Assembly (NCBI GenBank): GCA_027625915.1
Contig: JANTQA010000018.1
Coordinates: forward strand, 782,501-846,500
DNA from: Anaeramoeba flamelloides
Taxonomy: Eukaryota; Metamonada; Anaeramoebidae
Reading direction: 5' to 3'
Length of the DNA stretch: 64,000 bases
Below the pieces are notes generated by a model, which was not told the DNA's origin, did not search any database, and worked only from the letters and a program-made list of their open reading frames with translations. Position numbers and translations under genes: made by a program. Below are positions 11,321 through 22,597 of this stretch, piece by piece; the stretch's first letter is position 1, and every line of letters begins with the position of its first letter.

Positions 11321-11516
11321 CAGTCAGTTTCACTTTTAAGGCACAAACTTTCAACGTAATTTAAGGCACAAAAAAATCTCAAATTAAGGCACAAAATTTG
11401 GAATTTTTTTTTTACAATTTATTTTTACTAGAATTTGAATTTTGTGCTTTAATTTGAGATTTTTTTTGTGCCTTAAATTTCGTTGAAAGTTTGTGCCTTA
11501 AAAGTGAAACTGACTG
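11321..11516. mobile_element. Palindromic TA-flanked MITE (Tc1/mariner type)
   Basis: The whole 196-bp element is close to a perfect inverted repeat. It begins CAGTCAGTTTCACTTTTAAG, ends with the complement CTTAAAAGTGAAACTGACTG, and is flanked by TA at 11319-11320 and 11517-11518. Each arm carries three copies of the word TTAAGGCACAAA. A TA duplication and a CAGT start are typical of Tc1/mariner non-autonomous elements. There is no coding sequence. Confidence 0.85.
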
Positions 11517-11518
11517 TA

Positions 11519-12284
11519 TTTTAAATGAAATTCTAAAAATGAAGGATCAAATTGCAAAATTTTATCTCAAAAAATAGAGTTAATTTTTCGAAAATTTTTA
11601 TATTTTGAAAAAAAAAAAAAAATTTAAATACAATTTTCAGAAATTTTAAACTAATTGTATTCCTAATTTAAATTTTAGAGAAAATATCAAATGGTTTACT
11701 TTTAAAAATTTATTTAAACTTAAGTATACTATTAGATAAAATTATTGGATGTTGCCTTGTAACATGAAGATAAAAAAAAATGGGAATTTTATTTTGAAAC
11801 TCCGATTATAATCCATTGTTGGGCATATTATTTTGATCACTGTAGTCTCTATTATTGTTTTTTGACTAATTTCTAAATAAGGATTCCTTCTCAGGAAATG
11901 ACTTTAAATATACCAATAAATTATGATACTAAATACACCAGAAATATAAAAATATATTTTTTAAGGTATTTGTAGACTTTATTTAAAATTTGTCCCTTAA
12001 AGTATCTATTTTTCAAAGTTATATTTTCATTTTTTTTTAAAAAAAAAATTTAATTTTAGTAATATCGGTTCACAATCTAAGAATTTTTAATTTCGCTATG
12101 AGTTTAAACAGTTTTTTGTAAATAAAAATCTGTTTTGATCTATGTTTTATTTAACATTGGTAAATTTTTCTTCGAGAATGTGAATTAATTTTTAAAAATT
12201 TTGTGACTTTTTGATTTATCCAAACAAATATCAAGCCAAAATATTTATTGGTTTGATAAAAAATTACCATTATTTAATTAACAC
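11519..12284. other. No gene seen; partial family T repeat at about 11830-11910
   Basis: CTAATTTCTAAATAAGGATT marks a degenerate partial copy of the TTAA-flanked MITE. The rest is AT-rich without structure. Confidence 0.45.
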
Positions 12285-12309
12285 ACATATATATATATAT
12301 ATATATATT
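12285..12309. repeat. (AT)n microsatellite
   Basis: An uninterrupted AT dinucleotide run of about 12 units, preceded by ACACAC. Confidence 0.9.
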
Positions 12310-13940
12310 GGTTTTAAAAATTATACTATGGTCCCATTAACATTTTTCTAGGATAAAAATTATTTTTAATTTTTTAAAACCTTTTTTATCCTTTCTATGT
12401 TTTTTTGGTAAATACTTCTCTTTTCTTTCTAAATCCCAAAATAATTTTTTTTTTTTTTTTTTTTTTTTATTATTCTATTGATTTGGGTGTTTAATCGGTA
12501 TTTTATTGATTCCAAAATTTCAAGTAATTGTTGATATACAATTTTTTTAGTCTAAGGTATCCAATTTTAATACACAAATAACATATATAAATAAAGTGTT
12601 TAAATGGAGATTAGAACAAAAAATTAATTTCAGAAATTTCAAAAATTAAAACCTTTTTTTTTACATTTTTCAACATTTTTACTATTTCTATCTTTTGATA
12701 TGAAATGGTTTTATTTTTTTTTTTTTTTTATTGTTAGTACAATCATCACCCTGTAAAAATGTGTTATGATAATATTATTGAATCAACCAAAATGATTGTG
12801 AAAAATCATATGGGTTTCTATTGGAATTTTATTTGAACTTCAGCTGATATTTTATTAATAAATGTGAAAATTTTCAACTTTATTTTCATTTCCTTTTTCG
12901 AATAGAGACCACAAATACCAACACACTTGATTTGGAGACTTGGTTTCTAAAAGAAAAGTATGGAAAATGAAGTAAAAATTGTTTTGTATTTATTATTCAA
13001 ATACCAGACGATGTTCTCAATGAACATTTTTGTTTTTGCTCAATCGTATCTTAGGATTTAAATTTTTCAATTTTTAAGAAAATCGAATAATTGATTAATT
13101 AGTATTCTTTCAGACAGATATCAACAATTCTTTGTTGAGTATAATTCTTACTTATTTCTTGTTTGTTCTTCAGGTCACCAATTATAAAAAAAAAATCATC
13201 ATTGAAAATAATTTTGGCAATGTTAACGGAAAAAAAAACATTATTATTATTAATTTTTTATAAATTTGTGACAGTCTCTCTACATTACCAAAGTAAAATC
13301 ATCTATAATGATTTTAACCAAATTAGTATTTTTTTTTTTGATTCAACAATTAATAATAAATCTAAAATAATAAAAGTAATAACCAGTTTCCTTGATTTAC
13401 CCCTAACCTTCTTATTGTGAAGTAATTTTTGAACCATATTTTAAAATTTTGGATATTTAATATATTTAAATAGAGAAAAATAAACCCAAAGATGACTAAT
13501 CAGAACAAAATATTTATTTAATATAAATTGATGAAAAAAAATTAACTATTAAATATCCCAATTTAATTTCATTTTATGAATCTTCAAATACGATAAAAAA
13601 ACTTAGTAATATGTTAACCACTTCATATACGAATTATATTTAATTCTGAAAATTTCAAATTAAGAAAAAGAAGAAGAAAAAAGTAAAATTTAATTAAAAG
13701 ATTTTTTAAAAAAATATTTCTTGATATATTTTATTACGAGAATATACAAACATAAATTTAATTTAAATGATTTTTTAAAATAATTAATTTTAAAATACTT
13801 TAAGTTTTAATAAAGCAATTTATTCAAAAATTGAAGGTAAAAAAAATTAAAAAGCAGCTTGAAAATAGTTTCAAAGAAGAAGTATAACAATTCATTTGAC
13901 AATTTTAATAATTTTATGTTTTCACTTTTTTATTATTACA
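12310..13940. other. No gene seen
   Basis: It includes a T run of about 24 near 12447-12469 and other homopolymers. An 85-codon open stretch at 13163-13420 begins with TTG, not ATG, and shows only I-, K- and F-rich sequence. Confidence 0.45.
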
Positions 13941-13945
13941 ATGGT

Positions 13946-13958
13946 AATTATTATTATT

Positions 13959-14018
<60 letters not shown>

Positions 14019-14058
14019 GTTGTTGTTGTTGTTGTTATTATTATTATTATTATTACTG

Positions 14059-14099
<41 letters not shown>
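13946..14099. repeat. Compound trinucleotide microsatellite (ATT)n/(GTT)n
   Basis: Blocks alternate: ATT, about ten GTT units, about nine ATT, about six GTT, ATT again, one interruption (ACTGGT), then about fourteen ATT. All blocks keep the same register. The open frames it creates (poly-I/V or poly-Y/C) are a by-product. Confidence 0.95.
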
Positions 14100-14650
14100 G
14101 AAATAAAGTGGTGCTTAAAGAAAATTTTATCAAAATAGAAAAAAAGAGAAGAAAAAAAATTAAGTTTTGAATTTGATCATGTAAATGATATTATTATTTT
14201 TTAGATTAGAATATGTTATTCACTATCGTTAGGTTTTCAAGTATTTGAAATAATTGTGTAAAATCGAAAATTTTAATAAATTCTTTCAAATTCTGGAAAA
14301 ATGTAGTGTGCGTTTTTTTTTAATTTCAAAAATTAAAAGATAATCAAAAATTTTCTTTTTATTTCTTCTATTTTAAAAAAAGTACCGTTAGGTTTTCTTG
14401 AGTTTTCTGTTTATATAAAAAATCGATATATTTTCAGAATAAAGCAGATAATTCAAGAAGATCACCATTCGATTTTTTTTAGTTTTGGAAATAAAAAAAA
14501 AACCTAGACACTTCGGAACTTTACGACACTTGACTACACATCACCAGAATTCACAGGAAGTAAAAACCCGATTGAAAGTTTATCGATTGTAGATAAAAAT
14601 TACACAATCTGTGATTTATAATTTGATATTGCACTTTTATTCTGTTTTTT
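14095..14650 (+). repeat. Family D dispersed repeat split by an R1 hairpin repeat
   Basis: The left part (14100-14215) matches 30665-30770 and 38160-38270, sharing AAATTTTATCAAAATA and AGAGAAGAAAAAAAATTA. The right part (14540-14650) matches 38300-38390, sharing GTAAAAACCCGAT and ATAAAAATTACACA. Between them, 14226-14538 is an R1 repeat starting TCGTTAGG and ending with CCTAGACACTTCGG and TTTACGACACTTGACTACAC. Confidence 0.65.
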
Positions 14651-15100
14651 TTTTTTTGATTTAAAAAAGAATTGAATAAAATCTTTGATTTCACTCAATT
14701 CCTTTAAATTTAAATAAAAAAAAAAAAAAACTTTGAAAATACCTCTAGGAGTGTAGGGTAATAGGTACCCGAATTTTATATAAAATCCATATTTACTATT
14801 TTAAGTATTTTTTATTTTCCACATTTTATTATTTGTTTTTCTTTATTACCTTAAGATTTCTAAACATTGGAGCTTTGATGAAAAATTCTCAACAAGAACA
14901 ATAAATTTGATAATTTTGATTAATCATGTTTAAGAGTTTCATCGTAATTTTTCAAAGAATGACTTTTTCGTTGAGTTTTTTGTCTAATATTTTTGATAAT
15001 TTTTTTTTTTTCCATTTGATTCGGATAAATTTATATCTTTTACAATAATTGATGAAATGATTTATGTTTTCGTAATATTGAGTAAAGTAATCACATATTT
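14651..15100. other. No gene seen
   Basis: AT-rich, with one R1-like fragment near 14660-14720 (AAAGAATTGAATAAAATCTT followed by an antiparallel ATTCCTTTAAATT). Confidence 0.4.
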
Positions 15101-15103
15101 ACA

Positions 15104-15125
15104 CCCACCCACCCCCCCACCCCCT
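15104..15125 (-). other. G-quadruplex-capable tract behind the coiled-coil gene
   Basis: On the minus strand, which is the sense strand of the gene at 15161-17602, four G runs (5, 7, 3 and 3 G) are separated by single T. The tract begins about 36 bases after the stop codon, so it would lie in the 3' UTR or at the cleavage region. Such a G run is very unusual in this AT-rich DNA. Confidence 0.8.
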
Positions 15126-15160
15126 TTTTTTTTTTTCTTTGGCATATTCTGATTTATTTT

Positions 15161-17602
15161 TTAAGGCAAAATTACAATAAATATCAAAAAAAAAAAAAAA
15201 AATATTAAACAAATTATTTTTGATGCAAAAGAGATAATCTTTCTGTTGTTTTTTGTATCATCGTTCCCAAATAATTTGTCCCAAATTCGGGAAGTAGTAT
15301 CTAACGATTTACTTTTATTTGTATTATTATTCTTTTTTTCAAACCCATTTCCCGAAAAAGCTTTGTTAAAAAATTGCTTTTGTTTTTGTAACAATTTTTG
15401 TTTTTGTTTTTGGTTGTCTTTTTGATTTTGAGAAACTTTTTGCTTTTTCATTTCTTTTTTCATTTTATTTTCTTTTGGTTTATGATTTAATTTTTCTTTT
15501 TGTATTAGTGTTTGTTTTTGTTTTTGAATTTCTTTTAGTTTTTGTTTATGTATTTGTTTTTGTTGTTGAATTTGTTTTTTTTTTTGGATAATTTTTTGAA
15601 TTAGCTTTTGATTTTCTTTTTCTTTTTGTTTCTGTATTTGAATTTCTTTTTGCCTTTGTTTCTGTATTTGAATCTCTTTTAGTTTTTGTTTATGTATTTG
15701 AATTTCCTTATCTTTTTGTCTTTGTTTTTCCTTTTCCCTTCCCATTTCCTTTTCTTTTTGTTTTTGTTTTTGTTTCAATTTGTGTTTCAATTTTTGTCTT
15801 TGAATTTCTTTTTGCCTTTGTTTCTGTATTTGAATTTCCTTATCTTTTTGTTTTTGAATTTCTTTTGGTTTATGATTTAATTTTCCTTTTTGTATTAGTG
15901 CTTGTTTTTGTTTTTGAATCTCTTTTAGTTTTTGAGTCTGTATTTGTTTTTTTTTTTTCTTTTGAATTTCAATTTGCCTTTGTTTCTGCATTTCTTTTTC
16001 TTTTTGTCTTTGTTTTTCCTTTTCCCTTCCCATTTCCTTTTCTTTTTGTATTTGTTTTTGTTTCAATTTTTGTTTCAATTTTTGTCTTTGGATTTCTTTT
16101 TGCCTTTGTTTCTGTATTTGAATTTCCTTATCTTTTTGTTTTTGAATTTCTTTTGGTTTAATTACTCTCTTATAAAAAAAAAGTTTAATTTGTTTGAAAA
16201 TAAATTTATTCCATCGATGAAATTCAAGATTAGTTGATGCATAGTCATACCAGATTTGCATTTTCTTCGTGCTTATTGCTGTGTTTTTAGGTATCATATA
16301 ATCAGAATTCTCCATGTATGTGGTAGTGTTAGCGATTATTGAAAAATAGAAATAAATCGCATCCATTGGCACAGAAAATCCTAGCCCCTTTTCGAACAGA
16401 TCTAGAGTTGATCGTTCAATTTCGAGATCGGAACTTTCCTCATTTTTATTTTCTTTATTTTTTGTCCCAGTATTTGATTTTTCTCCAGTATTTGATTTTT
16501 GTCCAGTATTTGATTTTGATTTTAATTTCAATTTCGATTTTGATAAAGATAATGACGGTGAAGGTGTTGGTGTTTCAGATACCCTTGTTTCTTTATTAAT
16601 GATGCTTTTAGGTTCAGTTTTTCTATAAACCTTATTTTCATTTTTCAAATCATTCTTTATTAATGTTTTTGTATGAATCTTGGAACTTCTTCCCTTTTGT
16701 TCTGGTTTTCCAATATCTGACATATAAACACTTTTGATTTCATCAAAAAGATTGCCTTTCACGACATTAACCGGTTTTGAATCTATTACAACTTTACCAT
16801 CAATTTGCGAAGGGGTTGATTCAGATTTTTTTAAACGAACAAAATATTGCAATTTGTTTTCTAAGATTTTGTTTTCATGCAAAATGTCCAAGATCTGTTT
16901 ATCTTTAATTTTTAATTGTTCCTCAAAGCTGCTTGTGATTAGTTCTTCAGATTCCAGTTTTTCTCGCAATATTTTTTTCCGGTTGATTTGGTTAATTGTC
17001 CTTGTTTTTTCATTCTCTTCATACACCTGCTTCATTGTTTTTTCATACTCTTGGAGAATCAATTTCGATTCTTCCAGCTGTTGCTGTAATTTAGAAATCA
17101 GAAATTCCTGCTCTTTGGAATCCTCTATCAGCTCTTCGTTTCGTTGTTCCAATAAATCCCTTTCTTTAATTATTTGGTGTAACTGATTTGTCAATTTTTC
17201 ATTGCTCTGAGAGACTGCTTCTCGATCTTTTTTTAATTCTTTAATTTCATTTTGACTTGTTTGGTTTTCATTTGAAATTAACAAAAAGCCCTTTGATTGC
17301 TCTTGTAAGGAAATTAATTGATCAGATAATTTTTCATTTTCTTTTTCTAAAAATTTTTTTGTTTTTAATGAGCGACTCAATTTGCTTTCTATAAAGTTGT
17401 TCTCTTGAAGAAATTGTTCTTTCCTTTCCTTGTATGCCTTTTCTTTTCGTTCGAGCTCATTTTCTAACGAATCAAGTCTCTTTTGTTGGTCTTTGGTTTC
17501 CATTTCTAATTTCTTTTTTTGCTCTAATAAAATATGCCCAAATTCTAATGACTGACTAAGATCATCTGTTAACTGACTGATAATATTATTTGGGTCAGTC
17601 AT
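15161..17602 (-). CDS. Coiled-coil protein with CC1-box-like start and C-terminal hydrophobic tail
   Basis: 813 residues in one exon from a true ATG. Residues 1-265 are almost continuous coiled coil. Near the start, residues 18-32 read SLEFGHILLEQKKKL, resembling the CC1 box (AAxxG followed by a helix of the LLE type) by which dynein adaptors such as BICD, Spindly and HAP1 bind dynein light intermediate chain. Residues 340-390 are S/K/N-rich linker. About 390-478 is a more ordered, aromatic segment I do not recognise. About 479-730 is K/Q/E/I repeat in two tandem copies of a roughly 290-bp unit. The last 20 residues, after SFASKI, are a single hydrophobic stretch with no charge, suggesting a tail anchor. 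By inference it is a membrane-anchored trafficking adaptor; no homologue can be named from sequence alone. Confidence 0.75.
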   Translation of the reverse strand: MTDPNNIISQLTDDLSQSLEFGHILLEQKKKLEMETKDQQKRLDSLENELERKEKAYKERKEQFLQENNFIESKLSRSLKTKKFLEKENEKLSDQLISLQEQSKGFLLISNENQTSQNEIKELKKDREAVSQSNEKLTNQLHQIIKERDLLEQRNEELIEDSKEQEFLISKLQQQLEESKLILQEYEKTMKQVYEENEKTRTINQINRKKILREKLESEELITSSFEEQLKIKDKQILDILHENKILENKLQYFVRLKKSESTPSQIDGKVVIDSKPVNVVKGNLFDEIKSVYMSDIGKPEQKGRSSKIHTKTLIKNDLKNENKVYRKTEPKSIINKETRVSETPTPSPSLSLSKSKLKLKSKSNTGQKSNTGEKSNTGTKNKENKNEESSDLEIERSTLDLFEKGLGFSVPMDAIYFYFSIIANTTTYMENSDYMIPKNTAISTKKMQIWYDYASTNLEFHRWNKFIFKQIKLFFYKRVIKPKEIQKQKDKEIQIQKQRQKEIQRQKLKQKLKQKQIQKEKEMGREKEKQRQKEKEMQKQRQIEIQKKKKKQIQTQKLKEIQKQKQALIQKGKLNHKPKEIQKQKDKEIQIQKQRQKEIQRQKLKHKLKQKQKQKEKEMGREKEKQRQKDKEIQIHKQKLKEIQIQKQRQKEIQIQKQKEKENQKLIQKIIQKKKQIQQQKQIHKQKLKEIQKQKQTLIQKEKLNHKPKENKMKKEMKKQKVSQNQKDNQKQKQKLLQKQKQFFNKAFSGNGFEKKNNNTNKSKSLDTTSRIWDKLFGNDDTKNNRKIISFASKIICLIFFFFFLIFIVILP
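15545..16160 (-). repeat. Tandem 290-bp coding repeat (K/Q-rich)
   Basis: Two copies of a unit offset by about 289 bp, recognisable from the word TTTGTTTTTCCTTTTCCC at 15721 and again at 16010. It encodes the KEIQIQKQRQKEIQ-type region of the coiled-coil protein. Recent duplication and hexamer slippage explain the low complexity. Confidence 0.7.
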
Positions 17603-18134
17603 CGTTTTTTTGTTCTTGAGTTAATTGGTTTGTTTGTGGAGATTATTCTTTTTTTTAAATCAAACAACGAAAAGTGTTTAAAGTTTTTTTTTTATTTTAT
17701 TTATTTATTACAATCCGAACAGATCTAAATTAGAAAAAAAATGATACAGTTGTTTTCAAAAAATGCAAGACTAATTCTTTATTATTTTAAAGTTCAAACG
17801 ATCTAATTCCCTTTTTTTAACAACTTTGGGATGCATTTGTTAAAACTTTGATTTAACTTTTGGAAAATTGATTTTTTAATTTTCTTCAAGTTTTAAAAAC
17901 TACTCTTTTCAAAAATAGCTTCTATCTCTATTGCTTTTTAATATTTCCTTTGGGTTGAGGTTCTTATTTTAGTTACTAAAAATAAAATAATTAATTTTGG
18001 GTTTTTTTGTTTTTTAGATTTCAGGTGATTTTGTATTTCAAATTTATCTTTTGGGGAATGAAAGTAATTCAGAAAAGACATGGCAAAGTTTACTCTTTTT
18101 TCTTGAACTTGAAGAAATCTTGCAAAGATCCTTT
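17603..18134. other. 5' flank of the coiled-coil gene; no other gene seen
   Basis: Contains long T and A runs and no clear TATA element. The 74-codon open stretch at 18007-18231 starts with a non-ATG triplet and overlaps repeat G. Confidence 0.4.
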
Positions 18135-19385
18135 TAAGGGACTTATAAACATAAAAAAATCTTCAAGTAAATTCAATATCAAATTCAAAAAATTTTACCT
18201 GCATCTTGAATGGAAAAAAGTAAAAATATGATTAAAAAAATAACCAAATTTACTTTTAATGTTATTTTTCGAAATGAATTATTGATTTTAAAAGTTTGAT
18301 CTATTTTTTATCAAGATTTAAAAAGTTTAAAATCTAAATATATTTCTGAATAATTTAAAAAAAATTATTTTCTTTGAAAGAAGAAATAAACCATATTGTC
18401 TGTAAAGGAAATGTAAAAAAATACACTTTCAAAATAAAAGTTATCAAGTTTTGAAATAACCCAGTTTAAAAAATCTACTTAATTTTTAAAAAAATTACAA
18501 TAATTATTTAAAACTTATTAAAAATATATTTTTTTAATCACAAGCATTGTTCAAATCAATTTTTTCTATTTATTCAACAAAAAAAAAAATGAGAAAAAAA
18601 AAAAAAAACTAAGCAAAATAATTCTCCCAAAATACTTTTTTAAAACCTTCAAAAAATCAACGGATAATCAAAAGAAATACATTTTAATTGGATTATTTAT
18701 AATCAATAATTAATAACCAAATTTTATTTTTTTTTTTTTTTTAGTCGGTTATTTATAACCCAAAGATTAATTGCATCTATAGACTTTATATTATTTCTTA
18801 ATTTTTAAAGAATTTCAAATATACTCAAGCGAATTGAAATAAAGAATTCTAATAATAATAAATAAATCAAATAACTGATTTTTATACTAATAGGGTTCCT
18901 ATTTTATACTCTGGATATATGAAAAAGAATATTACTACATTGTTAAAATTTCAAGAAATCTAATAAATATTTGAAAATAGAATAAAATATATGATCGATT
19001 TTTTTTAGATCTTTTAGGTTCAATATTTTGATTTATTTTTCAAGTATTTTTATAATAAGATTAAATTTTCAAGGTTTTTTTATTAATTTAGACATTTAGT
19101 AATTACAAATAGTGAGATTTCTTAAAAATTATTTTTTTTATGTAAATTTTTCTTTTTTTCAAATTTAATCCAAAAATTCAAAGTAAAAAAGGATTTAATT
19201 ATTTGACTGAAATTACTTTGAGAAATTTGAGCTTCTTTTAAAAATGAAAACTTATTTCTCTAAAGTTGATAAATCAAATTGAATATTGGGGTTTAATTGT
19301 ATCTATGTGTAAAAATAATTACTCGGTTAATTTTGGAATAAAAAAAAAAAAAAAAGAGTTACGAGTTCCTTAAGGGACAAGTCAT
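18135..19385. repeat. Dispersed repeat G, left copy
   Basis: About 1.25 kb colinear with 50215-51400. Shared landmarks include AAAAATCTTC followed by AGTAAATT, TTGATTTTAAAAGT, CAAATCAATTTTTTCT, CAACCCAAAGATTAA (with one change) and AAGAGTTAC near the end. Divergence is considerable, with many small indels. No coding potential. Confidence 0.6.
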
Positions 19386-20494
19386 CTAACCAGATTTTTC
19401 GTCATATTCCCGGTACTTACCATAAATTATGAAACGGTAAAATTAAATTTGTCTTCAAAATAAAAATTCAAATAAAAAAAAATTCAACCTGATACCAATT
19501 TCAAAAATATCCGAATTCAGAAAAAAAAGTTTAAAATTATTCCAAATTTCAAAAATTCAAATTTTAACAAAAAAAAATCATTCCTTCTTGTTTTATATTT
19601 CCAAATTCATAAATTTCTTCGTTTGAAACAAAGTTTATTCTTTCAGTGCAAAATCAGTTTGATTGGATTTATTGGATTGGTTTAAAAAATTAAATTGGAA
19701 AAAAAGTAAACTATTTTTTATATTATCAAATAGATTTAATTCTTGAAAATGGTGTAACATATTTATTTGTTTTATGTTGAAAAGTATTTATTTTGATTGA
19801 ATATTTTTTATTTTGTTATTATTTTTGATAATTATATTTTAAATCTGATCTTAGTGAATAAAATTAATTGGGTTTAGGTGATTAGAAAAAAAGAAAATTT
19901 AATACAAATTCTGTAACCTTTTATCAACTAAATTGAGATCCTTTATGCCTTTTTTTAATTCTTTAAAGTTTTAAAAAACTTATTAGACATTTTTTACAAA
20001 ATTTAAAAAAAATATGAAAAAATTTCAAATCCAAAAAAATATTTTTTAAAATAAATTATTTTGCCTTCTTCAAAAGAATGATTTTAACAATTTTAATCAT
20101 TTTTGTCGGATAAAAAATTATTTTGGATTTTGGGTATTAAATTAACAAAATTCCCAAATACCTTCAAGAAACTTTTATTTTGAAAAATTAAATGTCATTT
20201 TATGACAAAAATCCAATTTATAAGTAAAATTATTTAATTACTTTGAAACTTTTAGTTCTAAAATTATTCTTCTTAAAAAAGATATCTATATTTTTCGATA
20301 TTTAGAATAAATAATTATTTTGGGTAACAATAAGAATTATCTCAAAAAAGAAAAAAAAAATATTTTATTAATATTCATGAAAATAAAGACTTGATATTAT
20401 ATAATAATGTTGGAAATGGTAATAAATCGTAAATTTTTCATATTATTAAGAAATAAAAGGAATTTAAGGTTTAAAATCCCTTAAATTTGAAAAA
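19386..20494. other. No gene seen
   Basis: AT-rich sequence without a supported open frame or repeat edge. Confidence 0.45.
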
Positions 20495-20567
20495 AATATT
20501 ATCTTGTGTAGTATTTGAACACTGGTTAATTTGGTTCTTATCTAATCATGCTGGTGTTGGGTATGTA

Positions 20568-20925
20568 TTTTAAGAGTTGTTCAAAATGGCATTTTTGAGA
20601 ATTTATTTTTATTTTTTTCCTAAATACAAACTGAAGAGTGTACTGTTAATATATCAGAAGTTAAGTTATAAATAAATCTCGTTTGTGGTTTGTTGATTGA
20701 TATTTTTAAATAGGTGATGTTGTAATTCGGATCTTTTATTAACATTTTTTTTTTTTTCATTTAGTTAATTAACGAAAAAGTAAATCAATTTTCTTTTCAA
20801 CAACCCAAAATTTAAAAGTTATTTTTTAATACTAATCAATCGATAAACCTTACATTCTTCAATTCGGATTTAGGAAAAAAATAAAAATAAATTCTCAAAA
20901 ATGCCATTTTGAACAACTCTTAAAA
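20568..20925. mobile_element. TA-flanked MITE with 58-bp perfect inverted repeats
   Basis: Left arm starts TTTTAAGAGTTGTTCAAAAT, and the right arm ends with its exact complement. Arms remain identical for about 58 bp, with TA duplications at 20566-20567 and 20926-20927. The 358-bp element has no open frame. Identical arms suggest a fairly young insertion. Confidence 0.85.
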
Positions 20926-20989
20926 TAAACTAAAATTCAAAATTTTCCAACAGTTAAAATGGTCCAAACAATCGCAATAATATAATTTC

Positions 20990-21450
20990 ATTTAAATTGG
21001 AAATAAATTTTGACTTTTGTACAATATGAAAATCATTTTTTCATCTTTTAGTTTTTCCTTTTAATTTCTTTTATTGAATTAGGTAACTTGTTTCCTTCGA
21101 TCAAAATTTTTTTCAACAATTGATATTAGGTTAAAGTCAAGTTGTTCCAAATAGAAGAACTCAAATAAAATTAGTTAGTAGTATCGAACCTTTTGATCGA
21201 TTAATAATCCGAATAGAATTTAAACAAATTTACTAATGTATTTTTTTGTTTTGCTCTCTCATAATTTTTTAACACCCTTAATTTATTAGTATTGATAATT
21301 ATTTATTTATTGTTTTGTGAGTATTGTAATTTATATATAAGTGTTTACATTTCAATTAGCGAATGGTTCTAATTTGATATTTCTTCTAGAACAAATTAAA
21401 TAAGATTTTTTTTTCACAAATTGAATTTTGGTGTGTTAAAAATTTTGAAT
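20990..21450. mobile_element. Non-autonomous mariner-like element, family B, copy 2
   Basis: Colinear with 1340-1800, sharing TTCAATTAG.GAATGGTTCT and TTGATATTTCTTCTAGAA-type blocks, and ends with the decayed TIR GGTGTGTTAAAAATTTTGAA. Confidence 0.6.
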
Positions 21451-22597
21451 TGGGGTTTACAGACCAAGTTTAACACAAGCTGGATCAGATAGGAACCAAA
21501 TTAATAAGTGGTCACTCTAAACACAAGATAATCTTTTTTTCAAATTCAGGGCTTGTAAACCTTAATTGTTTTCTTTTTCAAAAAAAATGAAAAAAATTTG
21601 ATCTCACAAAAAAAATTTTCTTTTCTGAGGTTTCTGAATCGAGACAAATTTTTTGTCTCTTGACAGAAACAAAATTCATAAGTAGAGAACATTTCCAATA
21701 AAATATTTTAAAATTTTGAACTTTGTAATTGTAGACTACTGATCCCTTATCTCTTTTTGGATCTTTTTCTTCATTATTTTTTTTCGTTTTATTTACCAGA
21801 AGGGATTAAATAGAATATGTTATTTTCACAATTACTTTAGCTTAAAAGAACAATTGGTTTGGCAAAGTATTCACAGCACAATTCTGAGTTCCTACTGATC
21901 GTTAATTCCTCAAAACTGTAATACACAAGATAGGAATTACACTAAAAATATTATTTTTACTTTCTTTTACCATCTTGTCAGTTAAAGAATCAAGTAAATA
22001 ATTTTTACGATATTCTTATGAAGAATACTAAAGAAATCAAAATTCAGTCAACTAAATAGAATTCTATTCTTCTTTAAATCTTTTAGACCGCCATTGAATA
22101 CTTATTATCTTTGAAAAATTCGGTTGATTTTGATCATTTTTATTAAATTTAACAATTGAATTTTGAGTAAAGATTAAGGGAAATTAATTTTGAGTTTTTA
22201 AAATATTAATCTTTGAGTAACCAGCTTTAATATTTTTAGGTTCGTATTTTTCAAAAAAGTAAAAAAAAGGAGAAAAAAAATAGTTTTGTGAAATAAGTAA
22301 TAAGAATTCTATTATGTTAAAGTACTTTTTAATTAATGAGTTATAAGAAAAAAATTGTAATTTTATCTTCCATTTTTCTCACTTTGTACAAAATATTAAA
22401 TTTTCCATTATTGAAAATGATCAGAGACAGGCAAAAGGTGTAAAATGAAAAATTAACACGGAAAGTTACTAAAAAAAAAAGAAAAACGAAAAAAAGTGCA
22501 GAAAAGGTGCTTTATTGAAATTTTCTATTTTTCTTGATGAATTTATTTTAAGAAAGAAATGAGTAAAGATTATGAAAAAAAAAATGAAAAAGAAATT

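Larger units (their letters stand above)
20495..21530. mobile_element. Composite element with outer inverted repeats
   Basis: Outer arms of about 65 bp (20495-20560 and the complement of 21465-21530) share ATTATCTTGTGT, TTAATTTGGTTC and TATCT..ATC. They enclose a TA-flanked MITE (20568-20925) and a family B element (about 20990-21450). The layers indicate successive insertion. Confidence 0.5.

Noticed and set aside
13859-14138. Open frames of poly-Y/C or poly-I/V
   Set aside because: They are produced by the ATT/GTT microsatellite.
15686-16599. Plus-strand hydrophobic F/L-rich frames opposite the coiled-coil gene
   Set aside because: Complement of K/Q/E-rich coding repeats; no independent start or motif.
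19365-19380. TTCCTTAAGGGA palindrome as a MITE junction
   Set aside because: Too short, and no family T sequence extends from either side.
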